A stretch of DNA of 38,270 bases from a bacterium. GTDB lineage: Bacteria; Patescibacteriota; Microgenomatia; Levybacterales; UBA12049. Within the stretch, counting starts at the first letter, position 1. Each line of letters opens with the position of its first letter. The DNA lies in the NCBI GenBank assembly GCA_021824155.1, contig JAKALN010000005.1, forward strand, positions 1 to 38,270, given 5' to 3'. Positions 24,973 to 32,289 of this stretch are shown here, in pieces. The notes under the pieces are model-generated. The model saw only the letters and a list, made by a program, of their open reading frames with translations, made no database searches and was not told the origin of the DNA. A program made the translations under genes and the position numbers.

Positions 24973-25966
24973 AATAGTTTTTTTTGACGTTGAGCCCTGG
25001 GAAGAAGAGCATCTAAAAAATGCTCTTTCCGGTTCTGAAGTTACTTTTACTACAGAAAAGCTCACGGAAGAAAATGTCTCAAATTTTATCGATGCCAAGG
25101 TAATATCAACTTTTATCTACTCCACAATAGATAAAGCATTGCTGGATAAACTTCCTAACCTTAAATTTATTACTACAAGGTCAATGGGCTTTGACCATAT
25201 AGATACGCAATACTGCAAACAAAAAGGGATAACGGTTTCAAATGTCCCGACATATGGTTCTTATACTGTTGCCGAGCACACATTTGCCCTTATTTTGGCG
25301 ATAACAAGAAAGCTTCTTCCGGCAATTGCCAAGGCAAAAAAAGGAGATTTTACTCCCGAGGGGCTTGAAGGATTTGATATCCACGGAAAAACTTTGGGAG
25401 TCGTAGGGGCAGGACATATAGGAGGAAATGTTGCTAAGATCGGGCGCGCATTCGGAATGAATGTGCTTGTTTTTTCAAGGCATGTTGATGAAGAGTTGGC
25501 AAAGGACCCGGGAATTAAATTTGTAGATTTGGATACACTTTTGTCTTCTTCAGATATTATCACTCTTCATTTGCCTTTTACAAAAGAAACAGAGCATTTA
25601 ATAAATATGGGTAATATTGGAAAAATTAAAAAAGGAGCAGTGTTAATAAATACGGCAAGAGGGGCTTTGGTCGAAACACAGGCAATACTTCAAGGCTTGG
25701 AGAAGGGGATATTGCAAGGAGCAGGCTTAGATGTTTTAGAAGAAGAATGTGATTTAAGGGAAGAAAAAGAACTTCTAACGGCAGAATTTTTCAAAACCTG
25801 CGATATTAAAACAGACCTTTTAAACCACGTGCTCTTAACAAGGGACGACGTTATTATTACTCCGCATAACGCCTTTAACAGCAAAGAAGCTTTGGAACAA
25901 ATAAACGATACAACAGTCTCCAATATAAAAGCTTTCCTTTCCGGTACCCCGCAAAACACGGTATAG
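24965..25966 (+). CDS. D-2-hydroxyacid dehydrogenase
   Basis: NAD-dependent dehydrogenase of the D-lactate/2-hydroxyacid family, 333 aa. The cofactor fold reads TLGVVGAGHIGGNVAKIGRAFGM. Catalytic residues sit in INTARGALVET (Arg), GLDVLEEE (Glu) and ITPHNAFNSKEA (His). RSMGFDHIDTQYCKQKGI is the substrate-side region. It could reduce pyruvate to D-lactate during fermentation, in keeping with the limited metabolism of Patescibacteria, but substrate specificity is not readable. The start overlaps the doxX stop region by 8 bp. Confidence 0.9.
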   Translation: MDKIVFFDVEPWEEEHLKNALSGSEVTFTTEKLTEENVSNFIDAKVISTFIYSTIDKALLDKLPNLKFITTRSMGFDHIDTQYCKQKGITVSNVPTYGSYTVAEHTFALILAITRKLLPAIAKAKKGDFTPEGLEGFDIHGKTLGVVGAGHIGGNVAKIGRAFGMNVLVFSRHVDEELAKDPGIKFVDLDTLLSSSDIITLHLPFTKETEHLINMGNIGKIKKGAVLINTARGALVETQAILQGLEKGILQGAGLDVLEEECDLREEKELLTAEFFKTCDIKTDLLNHVLLTRDDVIITPHNAFNSKEALEQINDTTVSNIKAFLSGTPQNTV

Positions 25967-25974
25967 TTTAGAAT

Positions 25975-26035
25975 GAATGGTTCATAGTAGATAGTAGAAA
26001 TGAACTATGAACAATAGACTATCCACTATTTTGAC
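25975..26035. repeat. Intergenic 7-bp-period repeat before the copper operon
   Basis: Units include GTTCATA, GTAGATA, GTAGAAA, TGAACTA, TGAACAA, TAGACTA and TCCACTA. GTTCATAGT and ACTATGAAC form an inverted 9-bp pair. The array ends directly at the -35 of the CsoR-type promoter. Confidence 0.8.
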
Positions 26036-26037
26036 TC

Positions 26038-26091
26038 TTGACAAAAAAACCGCAGATGTTATATCCTCTCTATATCCCCCCAGGGGGGATA
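26038..26091 (+). promoter_or_regulatory. Copper-operon promoter with CsoR-type operator
   Basis: TTGACA (26038-26043), 16 bp and TGT-TATATC (26057-26065, extended -10) predict a start near 26072. A perfect palindrome ATCCCCCCAGGGGGGAT (26074-26090) lies immediately downstream, at about +3 to +19. It has the form of known CsoR/RcnR-family sites (C-run, short centre, G-run). CsoR is encoded at 31132, at the end of the same gene cluster. Confidence 0.85.
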
Positions 26092-26101
26092 ATAAAGAAG
26101 C

Positions 26102-26602
26102 ATGGATAAAAAAATTATTGCACTTTTTTCTATTTTTACCTTCGCTGTTATAGGAATTGCAATTTTTGTTGTAGGGTCAGGCAACCCAAAAGCGGAGTTA
26201 CAAAAAACAAAGGGTGCAAAAATATTAACTACAATAACCTCAAAATCAGCAGGAAACATTCCGTATAGCGGGCCGGATTTAATTGAATCATTTCCCATTA
26301 AAAATGTAGGAGACAAAAATCTGGAAATTGCCAATATCGCTACTTCCTGTATGTGTACAAATGCCTATTTAAAGCAAGGAAGCAATAAGAGTGAAGAGTT
26401 TGGAATGAAAGGAATGTCTGCTCCCTCAGCTTGGAAGGGGATTATTAAGCCGGGGGAAACGGCAGAAATAGTTGCAGATTTTAACCCTTCATATCATGGG
26501 CCTTCGGGAATAGGTCCTATTCAAAGAACCGTAAGTTTTGAAACCAACGATCCGGACAACCCTTATGTAGAATTCAATTTTGACGGGACGGTTATAAAAT
26601 GA
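26102..26602 (+). CDS. Envelope DUF1573-like protein with CxC motif
   Basis: 166 aa. An N-terminal hydrophobic helix (5-24) acts as anchor or signal. The rest resembles DUF1573, an Ig-like beta domain: FPIKNVGDKNLEIANIATSCMCTNA, KPGETAEIVADFNPS, QRTVSFETNDPDNPYVEFNFDG. Cys83 and Cys85 form the CxC that gives typical DUF1573 its SCGCT motif. An added loop holds MKGM (Met102, Met105). It is the first gene after the CsoR-type operator, so a role as an extracytoplasmic copper-binding or copper-reducing protein is likely but inferred. It overlaps the next gene by 4 bp. Confidence 0.8.
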   Translation: MDKKIIALFSIFTFAVIGIAIFVVGSGNPKAELQKTKGAKILTTITSKSAGNIPYSGPDLIESFPIKNVGDKNLEIANIATSCMCTNAYLKQGSNKSEEFGMKGMSAPSAWKGIIKPGETAEIVADFNPSYHGPSGIGPIQRTVSFETNDPDNPYVEFNFDGTVIK

Positions 26603-27555
26603 TGAATAACAAACTATTAAAGGACTACAGGAAGTTATTAAATAAAAATTATTTTTTATTGTTTTTGCTAGTGATAATTGCTTTTCTGTCAGGTTTTATA
26701 ATAGACAGGAAGATAGGGAGTAGGGCCGAAGTGAGGCAACAAACAAAAGCAGCATCCTTTCAAAATACTTCAGCAAATGCCGCTCCAAGCGAGGCAAATA
26801 TAGCAAAGCTTCAAAGCGAAGTTATTAAAAAAGAATATGTGTTCAAAATTAAATGGGGAGATCTGGGACAAAAAATGATTGCTGACGGCGTTATAGATAA
26901 AGAAAAGCTGACAAAAGCGGTAACAGGAACAGACAAATTACCTCAAGATTTAGATAAATATCTTACAGAATACCAAAATTCAATAGAGCTTAATCAAAAT
27001 AACGCACAATTTTGGGTAGACGTTTTATGGGCTTTAGGTCTTGCGAATAACAATCCTATTTTAAATAGCGGTCCTATGGTAGAAGGGGGGAATACGGGAG
27101 GGTTTGCATCTACCGGCGGATATACAATCGGAGTAAATCAGCCCATGAATATTTATTCGAAATACCAATATATAAACCTTTCCAAAGACCAGGAAAATGA
27201 GGTTTACGAAATTGCATCTAATATTTACAGGCCTTGCTGCGGAAATTCTACAGCTTTTCCCGATTGCAATCATGGAATGGCAGCTCTCGGGCTTATAGAA
27301 CTCATGGTTTCCCAAAATTTTTCTAAAGACGATATCTATAAAACAGTTCTTGCTTTTAACACTTATTGGTTTCCTCAAACATATCTTGATACCGCCTATT
27401 ATTTTCAACAAAATGGTAGAGATTACTCTAAAGTTTCACCCCAAGAGCTTCTTTCAAAGACTTTTTCAAGCGCAATGGGCTACCAGGTGATTCAGAAAAA
27501 AGTAGGGGCAATAAAATGGCCTGCGTTACAAAACGGAGGGAGCTGTGGAGCATAA
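26599..27555 (+). CDS. Anchored envelope protein with CC and CNH motifs, unknown
   Basis: 318 aa. A short basic N-terminus and one membrane helix (about 19-36) put the remainder outside. The middle is helical (KWGDLGQKMIADGVIDKEKLTKAV). The core reads YRPCCGNSTAFPDCNHGMAA: Cys213-Cys214, Cys223 and His225 form a compact candidate metal or redox site. Another Cys (C316) lies near the end (NGGSCGA). I do not recognise the family. Its place between a DUF1573-like gene and a ccdA-like gene under a CsoR operator makes a copper-related envelope role likely. Overlap of 4 bp upstream (ATGA) and direct abutment downstream support co-translation. Confidence 0.75.
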   Translation: MMNNKLLKDYRKLLNKNYFLLFLLVIIAFLSGFIIDRKIGSRAEVRQQTKAASFQNTSANAAPSEANIAKLQSEVIKKEYVFKIKWGDLGQKMIADGVIDKEKLTKAVTGTDKLPQDLDKYLTEYQNSIELNQNNAQFWVDVLWALGLANNNPILNSGPMVEGGNTGGFASTGGYTIGVNQPMNIYSKYQYINLSKDQENEVYEIASNIYRPCCGNSTAFPDCNHGMAALGLIELMVSQNFSKDDIYKTVLAFNTYWFPQTYLDTAYYFQQNGRDYSKVSPQELLSKTFSSAMGYQVIQKKVGAIKWPALQNGGSCGA

Positions 27556-28386
27556 ATGGTTTTCCAAATTTCTTTAATTGCAGCTTTTATTGCAGGAATG
27601 GTGGCTCTGTTTGCCCCATGTTGTATAACTTTTTTACTCCCTTCATATCTTGGAAGTGTTTTTAAAGAAAAAGAAAAAGTTCTTCTTATGACACTAATTT
27701 TTGGTCTTGGCATTTTCGTTATGCTTTTTCCTGCTGTTATCGGGACAGGATTAATTTCAAAATTTCTCTTCAGGTACCATGACAATGTTTATTATTTAGG
27801 TGGAATTGTTTTGATAGCGGTTTCGGTAGTTACTTTCTTGGGAATAAAGCTTCCGATGCCAAATTTCCCGAGAAATAAAAATCCTGAAAAAGTAGACGCG
27901 GTTTCGGTTTTTACAATGGGGATATTCTCGGGAATTACAAGCGCGTGTTGTGCTCCTGTTCTTGTAGGGATTTTAACTTTTGCGTTTCTTTCACCAAATT
28001 TAATCGGAGCAACTTTAATAGGCGCAGTTTATGTGTTAGGTATGGTAACACCTCTTCTTTTAATATCGTTATTCCTAAACGGACGAATAGACAAAGTTCA
28101 ATTTTTAAGAAAACCGGCAGGGCAAATAAAGTTACTGGGTAAAACTTATTTTATTATGACAAGCAATTTAATTGCTTCAATGATATTTTTATTAACAGGG
28201 CTTTTGACGCTTGTTTTGAACTATAAAGGTGTGCTTTCGATGGCAAAAAGCGAGGGATTTGCGCAAATGATTCAGAATGCAGGAGGTTATGTAAATCAAT
28301 ACGTAGGGAATAACCTGATTTTAAATATTATTTTCTTTATACTTGTTATAGCGTTCGCCTTTTATATTTCAAAAAGGATTAAGTAA
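27556..28386 (+). CDS. CcdA/DsbD-like transmembrane electron carrier
   Basis: 276 aa with six or seven helices. The two halves carry pseudo-symmetric cysteine motifs: [14 protein letters not shown] (Cys22, Cys23) and [14 protein letters not shown] (Cys131, Cys132). In CcdA and DsbD the single Cys at these positions passes electrons from cytoplasmic thioredoxin to envelope thiol proteins. Here each is a Cys pair. A thioredoxin and its reductase are encoded about 3.5 kb downstream, a plausible electron source. It abuts the previous gene and is 4 bp from the ATPase gene. Likely role: reducing the Cys residues of the upstream envelope proteins. Confidence 0.87.
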   Translation: MVFQISLIAAFIAGMVALFAPCCITFLLPSYLGSVFKEKEKVLLMTLIFGLGIFVMLFPAVIGTGLISKFLFRYHDNVYYLGGIVLIAVSVVTFLGIKLPMPNFPRNKNPEKVDAVSVFTMGIFSGITSACCAPVLVGILTFAFLSPNLIGATLIGAVYVLGMVTPLLLISLFLNGRIDKVQFLRKPAGQIKLLGKTYFIMTSNLIASMIFLLTGLLTLVLNYKGVLSMAKSEGFAQMIQNAGGYVNQYVGNNLILNIIFFILVIAFAFYISKRIK

Positions 28387-28390
28387 AACT

Positions 28391-30475
28391 ATGGAGACCG
28401 ATATAAAAACTTTATATACATGTCCTATGGATCCGGATGTTATTAAACATTCTCCGGGCTTTTGTCCTAAATGCGGAATGGATTTGGTGCCGTTAATAAA
28501 AAAGGAAAAGACCGAAGATAACCATTCTCATCACAGCTCAATGGAGGATAACTTCAAAAGAAGATTTTTCATTACTCTTCCATTGGTAATTTTTACAATG
28601 TTACTTTCTCCGAATATCCAAAAATGGTTCCATTATGTTTTTAACTTTCAAGGAAGGGAAATCGTACTTTTTACATTGGGTACTTTTATATTTTTTATAG
28701 GAGGAATGCCATTTTTTATTGCCGCAAAGGGGGAATTAAAAGCAAAATCTCCTGCGATGATGACCCTTGTAGCTTTTGCCATTACAGTAGGTTACATATT
28801 TTCCGTGGCGGCCACTTTTCTTTTTCCGGGAGAGTCTTTATATTGGGAAATTTCAACTTTAATTTCCGTATTCCTTCTGGGACACTGGCTGGAAATGAGA
28901 GCTGTAAGGGGCGCTACGGGAGCTCTTTCGGAGCTTGCCAAACTTATTCCGCCCAGCGCACACCTTATAAAAAACGGTAAAACAATAGATGTAAAAACTG
29001 AAGAATTAGCAATAAAAGACGTGGTTATTGTTAAGCCCGGAGAAAAAATTCCTGTTGATGGAGTTGTTTTGGAAGGCCAATCTTTTGCAGACGAATCTAT
29101 GGTTACCGGAGAATCAAGGCCCATTTCCAAACAGAAGGGCGATAAGGTAATAGGAGGCACTATTAATCAGGACGGGTCTTTAACAATAGAAGTTTCAAAA
29201 ACAGGTTCCGATACTGTAATCTCGCAGATAATGAAGCTGATACAAGAAGCTCAGAGTTCGAAACCGAATGTGCAGCATCTCGCAGACAGGGCAGCGGGCG
29301 TGCTCTTTTATATTGCCGTTATTGCAGGTTTTGTCTCATTCATTTTTTGGCTACTCATTATTCCTCATGGTCTAATTTTTGCAGCTACAATTGCCGTTGC
29401 GGTTGTTGTTGTCGCATGTCCGCATGCATTAGGACTTGCGATTCCCACGGTTACCACCATAACCTCTACTCTTGGCGCTAAAAACGGAATTTTGATTAAA
29501 GAAATGAAAGGCTTGGAGATCGCAAGAAAAATAAATTATGTTGTTTTTGACAAGACGGGAACTCTAACAAAAGGGGAGTTTGGGGTTTCTTCCGTAGGTG
29601 TTTTTACAGGGGTCGAGATCTCCAAAGATGAACTCTTAAGACTAGCCGCATCACTTGAAACAAACTCACAACACTCAATTGCAAAAGGTATATTAGAAGA
29701 GGCAAAAAAAAATAAATTAAATACTTCAAAAGTCTCGAACTTTAAATCGTATCCTGGTAAAGGCGCAGTTGGGACCGTAGATGGGGTAAAAGTTGCTGCA
29801 GGCAACAAAGCCCTGATGGATCAGCTTGGAATAAAAAACCAAAACTTTGATAATAAGTCAACAGGGACACAAGTTTTTGTAGGAATTGATAATAAGCTTT
29901 CAGGTGTCATCTTCTTAAAAGACCAAATAAGAGAAGATTCAAAAGATGTTGTGGATAAGCTTCACAGCATGGGAATAAAAGTAGCAATGTTAACAGGAGA
30001 CGTAAAAGAAGTTGCAGAGGAAGTAGGAGAAAGACTTAATATAGACACGGTTTTTACGGGAGTTTTGCCCGGGGATAAGGTAGAGAGAGTAAAAGAGCTT
30101 CAAAAAGGAGGAAATATTGTCGCAATGGTAGGGGACGGAGTCAATGACGCCCCCTCATTAACCCAAGCGCATGTTGGGATAGCTATAGGAGCGGGAACAG
30201 ATGTTGCAATTGAGTCAGCGGACATAGTTCTTATGAAAAGCGACCCTTTGGATGTAGTTAAGGCAATTTCTTTAAGCAGAAAAACAAATTCCAAGATGGT
30301 TCAAAACCTCGCATGGGCAACAGGTTATAATGTCTTTGCAATTCCGACAGCTGCGGGAATACTTTATCCGACATTCGGAGTATTACTTAGGCCGGAATGG
30401 GCGGCACTTCTTATGAGTGCCTCATCTATAATAGTTGTATTTAATGCGTTACTTTTAAGGAAGACAAAGCTGTGA
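28391..30475 (+). CDS. Heavy-metal P-type ATPase, CPH (CopB-like) type
   Basis: 694 aa copper or silver exporter of the P1B group. The N-terminus is a short metal-binding domain ([26 protein letters not shown]; Cys11, Cys25, Cys28) followed by His-rich NHSHHSS instead of HMA domains. About eight helices follow. The transport-site motif is CPH (Cys343-Pro-His345), as in CopB, not CPC. The phosphorylation site is DKTGTLTKG (Asp387), then MLTGD and [22 protein letters not shown]. The nucleotide-domain His lies in QHSIAKGI (HP is usual). It should pump copper outward across the membrane. SD is weak. Confidence 0.94.
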   Translation: METDIKTLYTCPMDPDVIKHSPGFCPKCGMDLVPLIKKEKTEDNHSHHSSMEDNFKRRFFITLPLVIFTMLLSPNIQKWFHYVFNFQGREIVLFTLGTFIFFIGGMPFFIAAKGELKAKSPAMMTLVAFAITVGYIFSVAATFLFPGESLYWEISTLISVFLLGHWLEMRAVRGATGALSELAKLIPPSAHLIKNGKTIDVKTEELAIKDVVIVKPGEKIPVDGVVLEGQSFADESMVTGESRPISKQKGDKVIGGTINQDGSLTIEVSKTGSDTVISQIMKLIQEAQSSKPNVQHLADRAAGVLFYIAVIAGFVSFIFWLLIIPHGLIFAATIAVAVVVVACPHALGLAIPTVTTITSTLGAKNGILIKEMKGLEIARKINYVVFDKTGTLTKGEFGVSSVGVFTGVEISKDELLRLAASLETNSQHSIAKGILEEAKKNKLNTSKVSNFKSYPGKGAVGTVDGVKVAAGNKALMDQLGIKNQNFDNKSTGTQVFVGIDNKLSGVIFLKDQIREDSKDVVDKLHSMGIKVAMLTGDVKEVAEEVGERLNIDTVFTGVLPGDKVERVKELQKGGNIVAMVGDGVNDAPSLTQAHVGIAIGAGTDVAIESADIVLMKSDPLDVVKAISLSRKTNSKMVQNLAWATGYNVFAIPTAAGILYPTFGVLLRPEWAALLMSASSIIVVFNALLLRKTKL

Positions 30476-30497
30476 GCGACTTTAGAAAAGAAAGGGG

Positions 30498-31079
30498 GTG
30501 GAAACAATTAAAAAATTAATATTGTTACTATCTGTAACTGCGTTTTTTTTGTTGGTTAAGCCCTCTTTTGCGCAGATGGGAGGAATGATGGGAAACTATC
30601 AGGGGCAAAATCCTCCTTCCCAAAGCGATATTCAAAAAGAACAGAATGAGCAAAATGAAGGACAGGCAATTTATCAAAAACTTCAGGATAAGAGGATAAC
30701 CTGTAAAGATTTAACAAACGACGACTTAGAAAAACTGGGTGATTATTTTATGTGGCAGGCGCTCGGAAGCACAGAAAACCATTTTTATATGGACCAGAGA
30801 ATGACGCAAATGATGGGAGATCAGGCTAATACCCAAGTGCACATAGCATGGGGACAAAGGGGAAGCGGATGCTCTGCGAATACTCCTCTTTCTTCAAATA
30901 CTCTTCCATCTCAAATGAATGTAAATGGTACAACCGGATTACCAATGATGGGCATGATGGGTTATTCAATGATGGCTGATAACAATGGGCTGGGCATTTT
31001 TTCTTTGATACTGTTGTTAACGGCATTGGCTGATCTTATTCTTCTCGGAGCATTGCTTTTTAAAAAAGTCAGAAAATAG
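30498..31079 (+). CDS. Met-rich membrane-anchored envelope protein
   Basis: 193 aa if started at GTG 30498. A signal-like segment (LILLLSVTAFFLLVKPSFAQ) is followed by MGGMMGNY, a Gln/Asn-rich stretch, DYFMWQALGSTENHFYMDQRMTQMMGD, then PMMGMMGYSMMADN and a C-terminal membrane helix with a basic end. The many Met, His and two Cys suggest low-affinity Cu(I) binding outside the membrane. The SD-like AAAGGGGG touches the GTG, so initiation may instead be at a non-standard codon just downstream (the ATT at 30507). No family is recognised. It lies between the copper ATPase and csoR. Confidence 0.75.
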   Translation: METIKKLILLLSVTAFFLLVKPSFAQMGGMMGNYQGQNPPSQSDIQKEQNEQNEGQAIYQKLQDKRITCKDLTNDDLEKLGDYFMWQALGSTENHFYMDQRMTQMMGDQANTQVHIAWGQRGSGCSANTPLSSNTLPSQMNVNGTTGLPMMGMMGYSMMADNNGLGIFSLILLLTALADLILLGALLFKKVRK

Positions 31080-31080
31080 G

Positions 31081-31128
31081 TTGACAAAAATAAGGTATTG
31101 AGAATATACTTAATCCCTAAGGGGGAGA
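31081..31128 (+). promoter_or_regulatory. csoR promoter with CsoR-type operator
   Basis: TTGACA (31081-31086), 18 bp and TATACT (31105-31110) predict a start near 31117. The imperfect palindrome ATCCCTAAGGGGGAGAT (31113-31129) covers +1, placed as in the 26038 promoter. Its G-run also serves as the Shine-Dalgarno for the ATG at 31132. The first ten promoter bases (TTGACAAAAA) match the copper-operon promoter. Confidence 0.75.
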
Positions 31129-31131
31129 TAT

Positions 31132-31401
31132 ATGTATAGACCAAAAGATACACAGGAAAGAATATTGCACAGGCTAAAAATTTCAAGAGGACATCTTGAT
31201 AAAGTTATTAGAATGATAGAAGACGATGAATATTGCATAGATGTTATGCATCAGATTCATGCAGTAGAAACAGGTCTAAAAGAGACCGGAAATCTCGTTT
31301 TAGAGAATCACCTTAACTCTTGCGTGGCAGATTCAATTTCCCAAGGAAAAAAGGAAGAAGCAATCAAAGAGGTAATGAGCGTATTTAAGAGCAAAGTTTA
31401 A
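31132..31401 (+). CDS. csoR: CsoR-family copper-sensing repressor
   Basis: 89 aa all-helical regulator of the CsoR/RcnR/FrmR family. The copper ligands are in the expected spacing: Cys35 (DEYCIDVMHQI), His60 and Cys64 (ENHLNSCV). This Cys-His-Cys set is that of Cu(I)-sensing CsoR rather than FrmR or nickel-sensing RcnR. Without copper it should bind the G/C-run operators at 26074-26090 and 31113-31129; Cu(I) would release it. It has its own operator-controlled promoter but can also be read from the long operon. Confidence 0.93.
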   Translation: MYRPKDTQERILHRLKISRGHLDKVIRMIEDDEYCIDVMHQIHAVETGLKETGNLVLENHLNSCVADSISQGKKEEAIKEVMSVFKSKV

Positions 31402-31403
31402 AA

Positions 31404-31426
31404 AAAGAACATATTTTTGGTTCTTT
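31404..31426 (+). terminator. Weak stem-loop after csoR
   Basis: AAAGAAC (31404-31410) and GTTCTTT (31420-31426) form a 7-bp stem with a U-rich loop. There is little T tail after it, so termination efficiency is doubtful. Confidence 0.45.
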
Positions 31427-31455
31427 GATATTGATATCGAACAACCTTCTCCCAC

Positions 31456-31508
31456 TTGACAAAAGGTGTTTAAAAGTAGTATTTTAATATTTGAACAACC
31501 ATTAAAAT
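31456..31508 (+). promoter_or_regulatory. arsR promoter and ArsR-type operator
   Basis: TTGACA (31456-31461) is followed by TAGTAT (31477) or TATTTT (31480) as -10 candidates. An imperfect palindrome at 31487-31510, with half-sites ATATTTGAA and TTAAAATAT, resembles SmtB/ArsR sites and touches the ATG. ATTTTAAT/ATTAAAAT (31481-31488 and 31501-31508) is also a perfect inverted pair. Confidence 0.55.
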
Positions 31509-31808
31509 ATGAAATTACCATTCAAAAATCAAGCAGGGAATTTCTACGAAGATAGGGCATCTCTTTTAAAATGCGTAGGAGACCCCAACACACTTAAAAT
31601 ACTTGATGCTTTATCAAGAGAAGACAATCCTTGTGTTTCCGATATAACAAAAAATCTAGATATTTCAATTTCCGCAGTCTCCCACCAGCTTTCAAAATTA
31701 AAATCTATGGGAATAGTAGAAACAAAAAGGACAGGCCAGACAATTTGTTATTCGTTGTCCAACAGCGAAAATGCTAATTTTGTAAAAAAGTTGATTGACA
31801 GGGGTTAA
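31509..31808 (+). CDS. ArsR-family winged-helix regulator
   Basis: 99 aa. The winged-helix core is LLKCVGDPNTLKILDALSR, then SDITKNLDISISAVSHQLSKLKSMGIV and the wing RTGQTICYSL. The alpha-3 metal motif ELCVC(D) of ArsR/SmtB is replaced by NPCVSD, with a single Cys; a second Cys lies in LLKCVG. It may sense thiol state or a metal with another ligand set. It is followed by trxA within 40 bp, so it probably controls the thioredoxin genes. Confidence 0.88.
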   Translation: MKLPFKNQAGNFYEDRASLLKCVGDPNTLKILDALSREDNPCVSDITKNLDISISAVSHQLSKLKSMGIVETKRTGQTICYSLSNSENANFVKKLIDRG

Positions 31809-31844
31809 ACCCTTTGATATTTTAATAAAGCAAGGAGGTGACAT

Positions 31845-32165
31845 ATGGCAGATTTAGTAATAACAGACCAAAATTTTGCGGAAGAAGTATTAAATTCTAA
31901 AACTCCGGTTTTAGTTGATTTTTGGGCGGATTGGTGCATGCCTTGCAGAATCGTGAGCCCGATAGTCGAAGAATTGGCAAAGGAATACGGGGATAAACTT
32001 AAAGTAGGAAAGCTAAACGTTGACGAAAACGGACAAACAGCACAAAGTTACGGAATAATGAGTATCCCAAGCCTTCTTGTATTTAAAGACGGACAAGTTG
32101 TAAAACAAATGGTAGGTGCCCAAAGCAAAGATAATTTCAAAAGGGAAATAGACAGCGTTCTCTAA
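31845..32165 (+). CDS. trxA: Thioredoxin with WCMPC active site
   Basis: 106 aa cytoplasmic thiol reductant. The active site [16 protein letters not shown] has Cys31 and Cys34 with Met-Pro between them; WCGPC is standard. The cis-Pro loop is [12 protein letters not shown]. The change at the first position between the cysteines usually alters redox potential, so it may be tuned to a particular partner. A strong SD (AAGGAGGTGA) precedes the ATG. It lies between arsR and trxB and 3.5 kb from a CcdA-like carrier. Confidence 0.94.
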   Translation: MADLVITDQNFAEEVLNSKTPVLVDFWADWCMPCRIVSPIVEELAKEYGDKLKVGKLNVDENGQTAQSYGIMSIPSLLVFKDGQVVKQMVGAQSKDNFKREIDSVL

Positions 32166-32288
32166 ATTTGAGATTGGACAATAGATGTTAGAAGTTAGAA
32201 CTTGAAGTTAGCGGTTGGATGTTAGATTTCAATTTTCTATCTTCGAACTTCGAATTCTAGCTTCTAGTTTCCAGTTTCTATTATCAAA
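32166..32288. repeat. Intergenic 7-bp-period repeat between trxA and trxB
   Basis: The longest array in the window. The right half reads TTCGAAC, TTCGAAT, TCTAGCT, TCTAGTT, TCCAGTT, TCTATTA. The left half has related units in the opposite sense (TTAGAAG, TTAGAAC, TTGAAGT), so the spacer could fold into a long imperfect hairpin. TATTAT at 32279-32284 at its end could act as a -10 for trxB. Confidence 0.85.
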
Positions 32289-32289
32289 T

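Noticed and set aside
32215-32289. Longer TrxB N-terminus
   Set aside because: The extra residues are translated 7-bp repeats, while the FAD-binding fold begins at the ATG at 32290.
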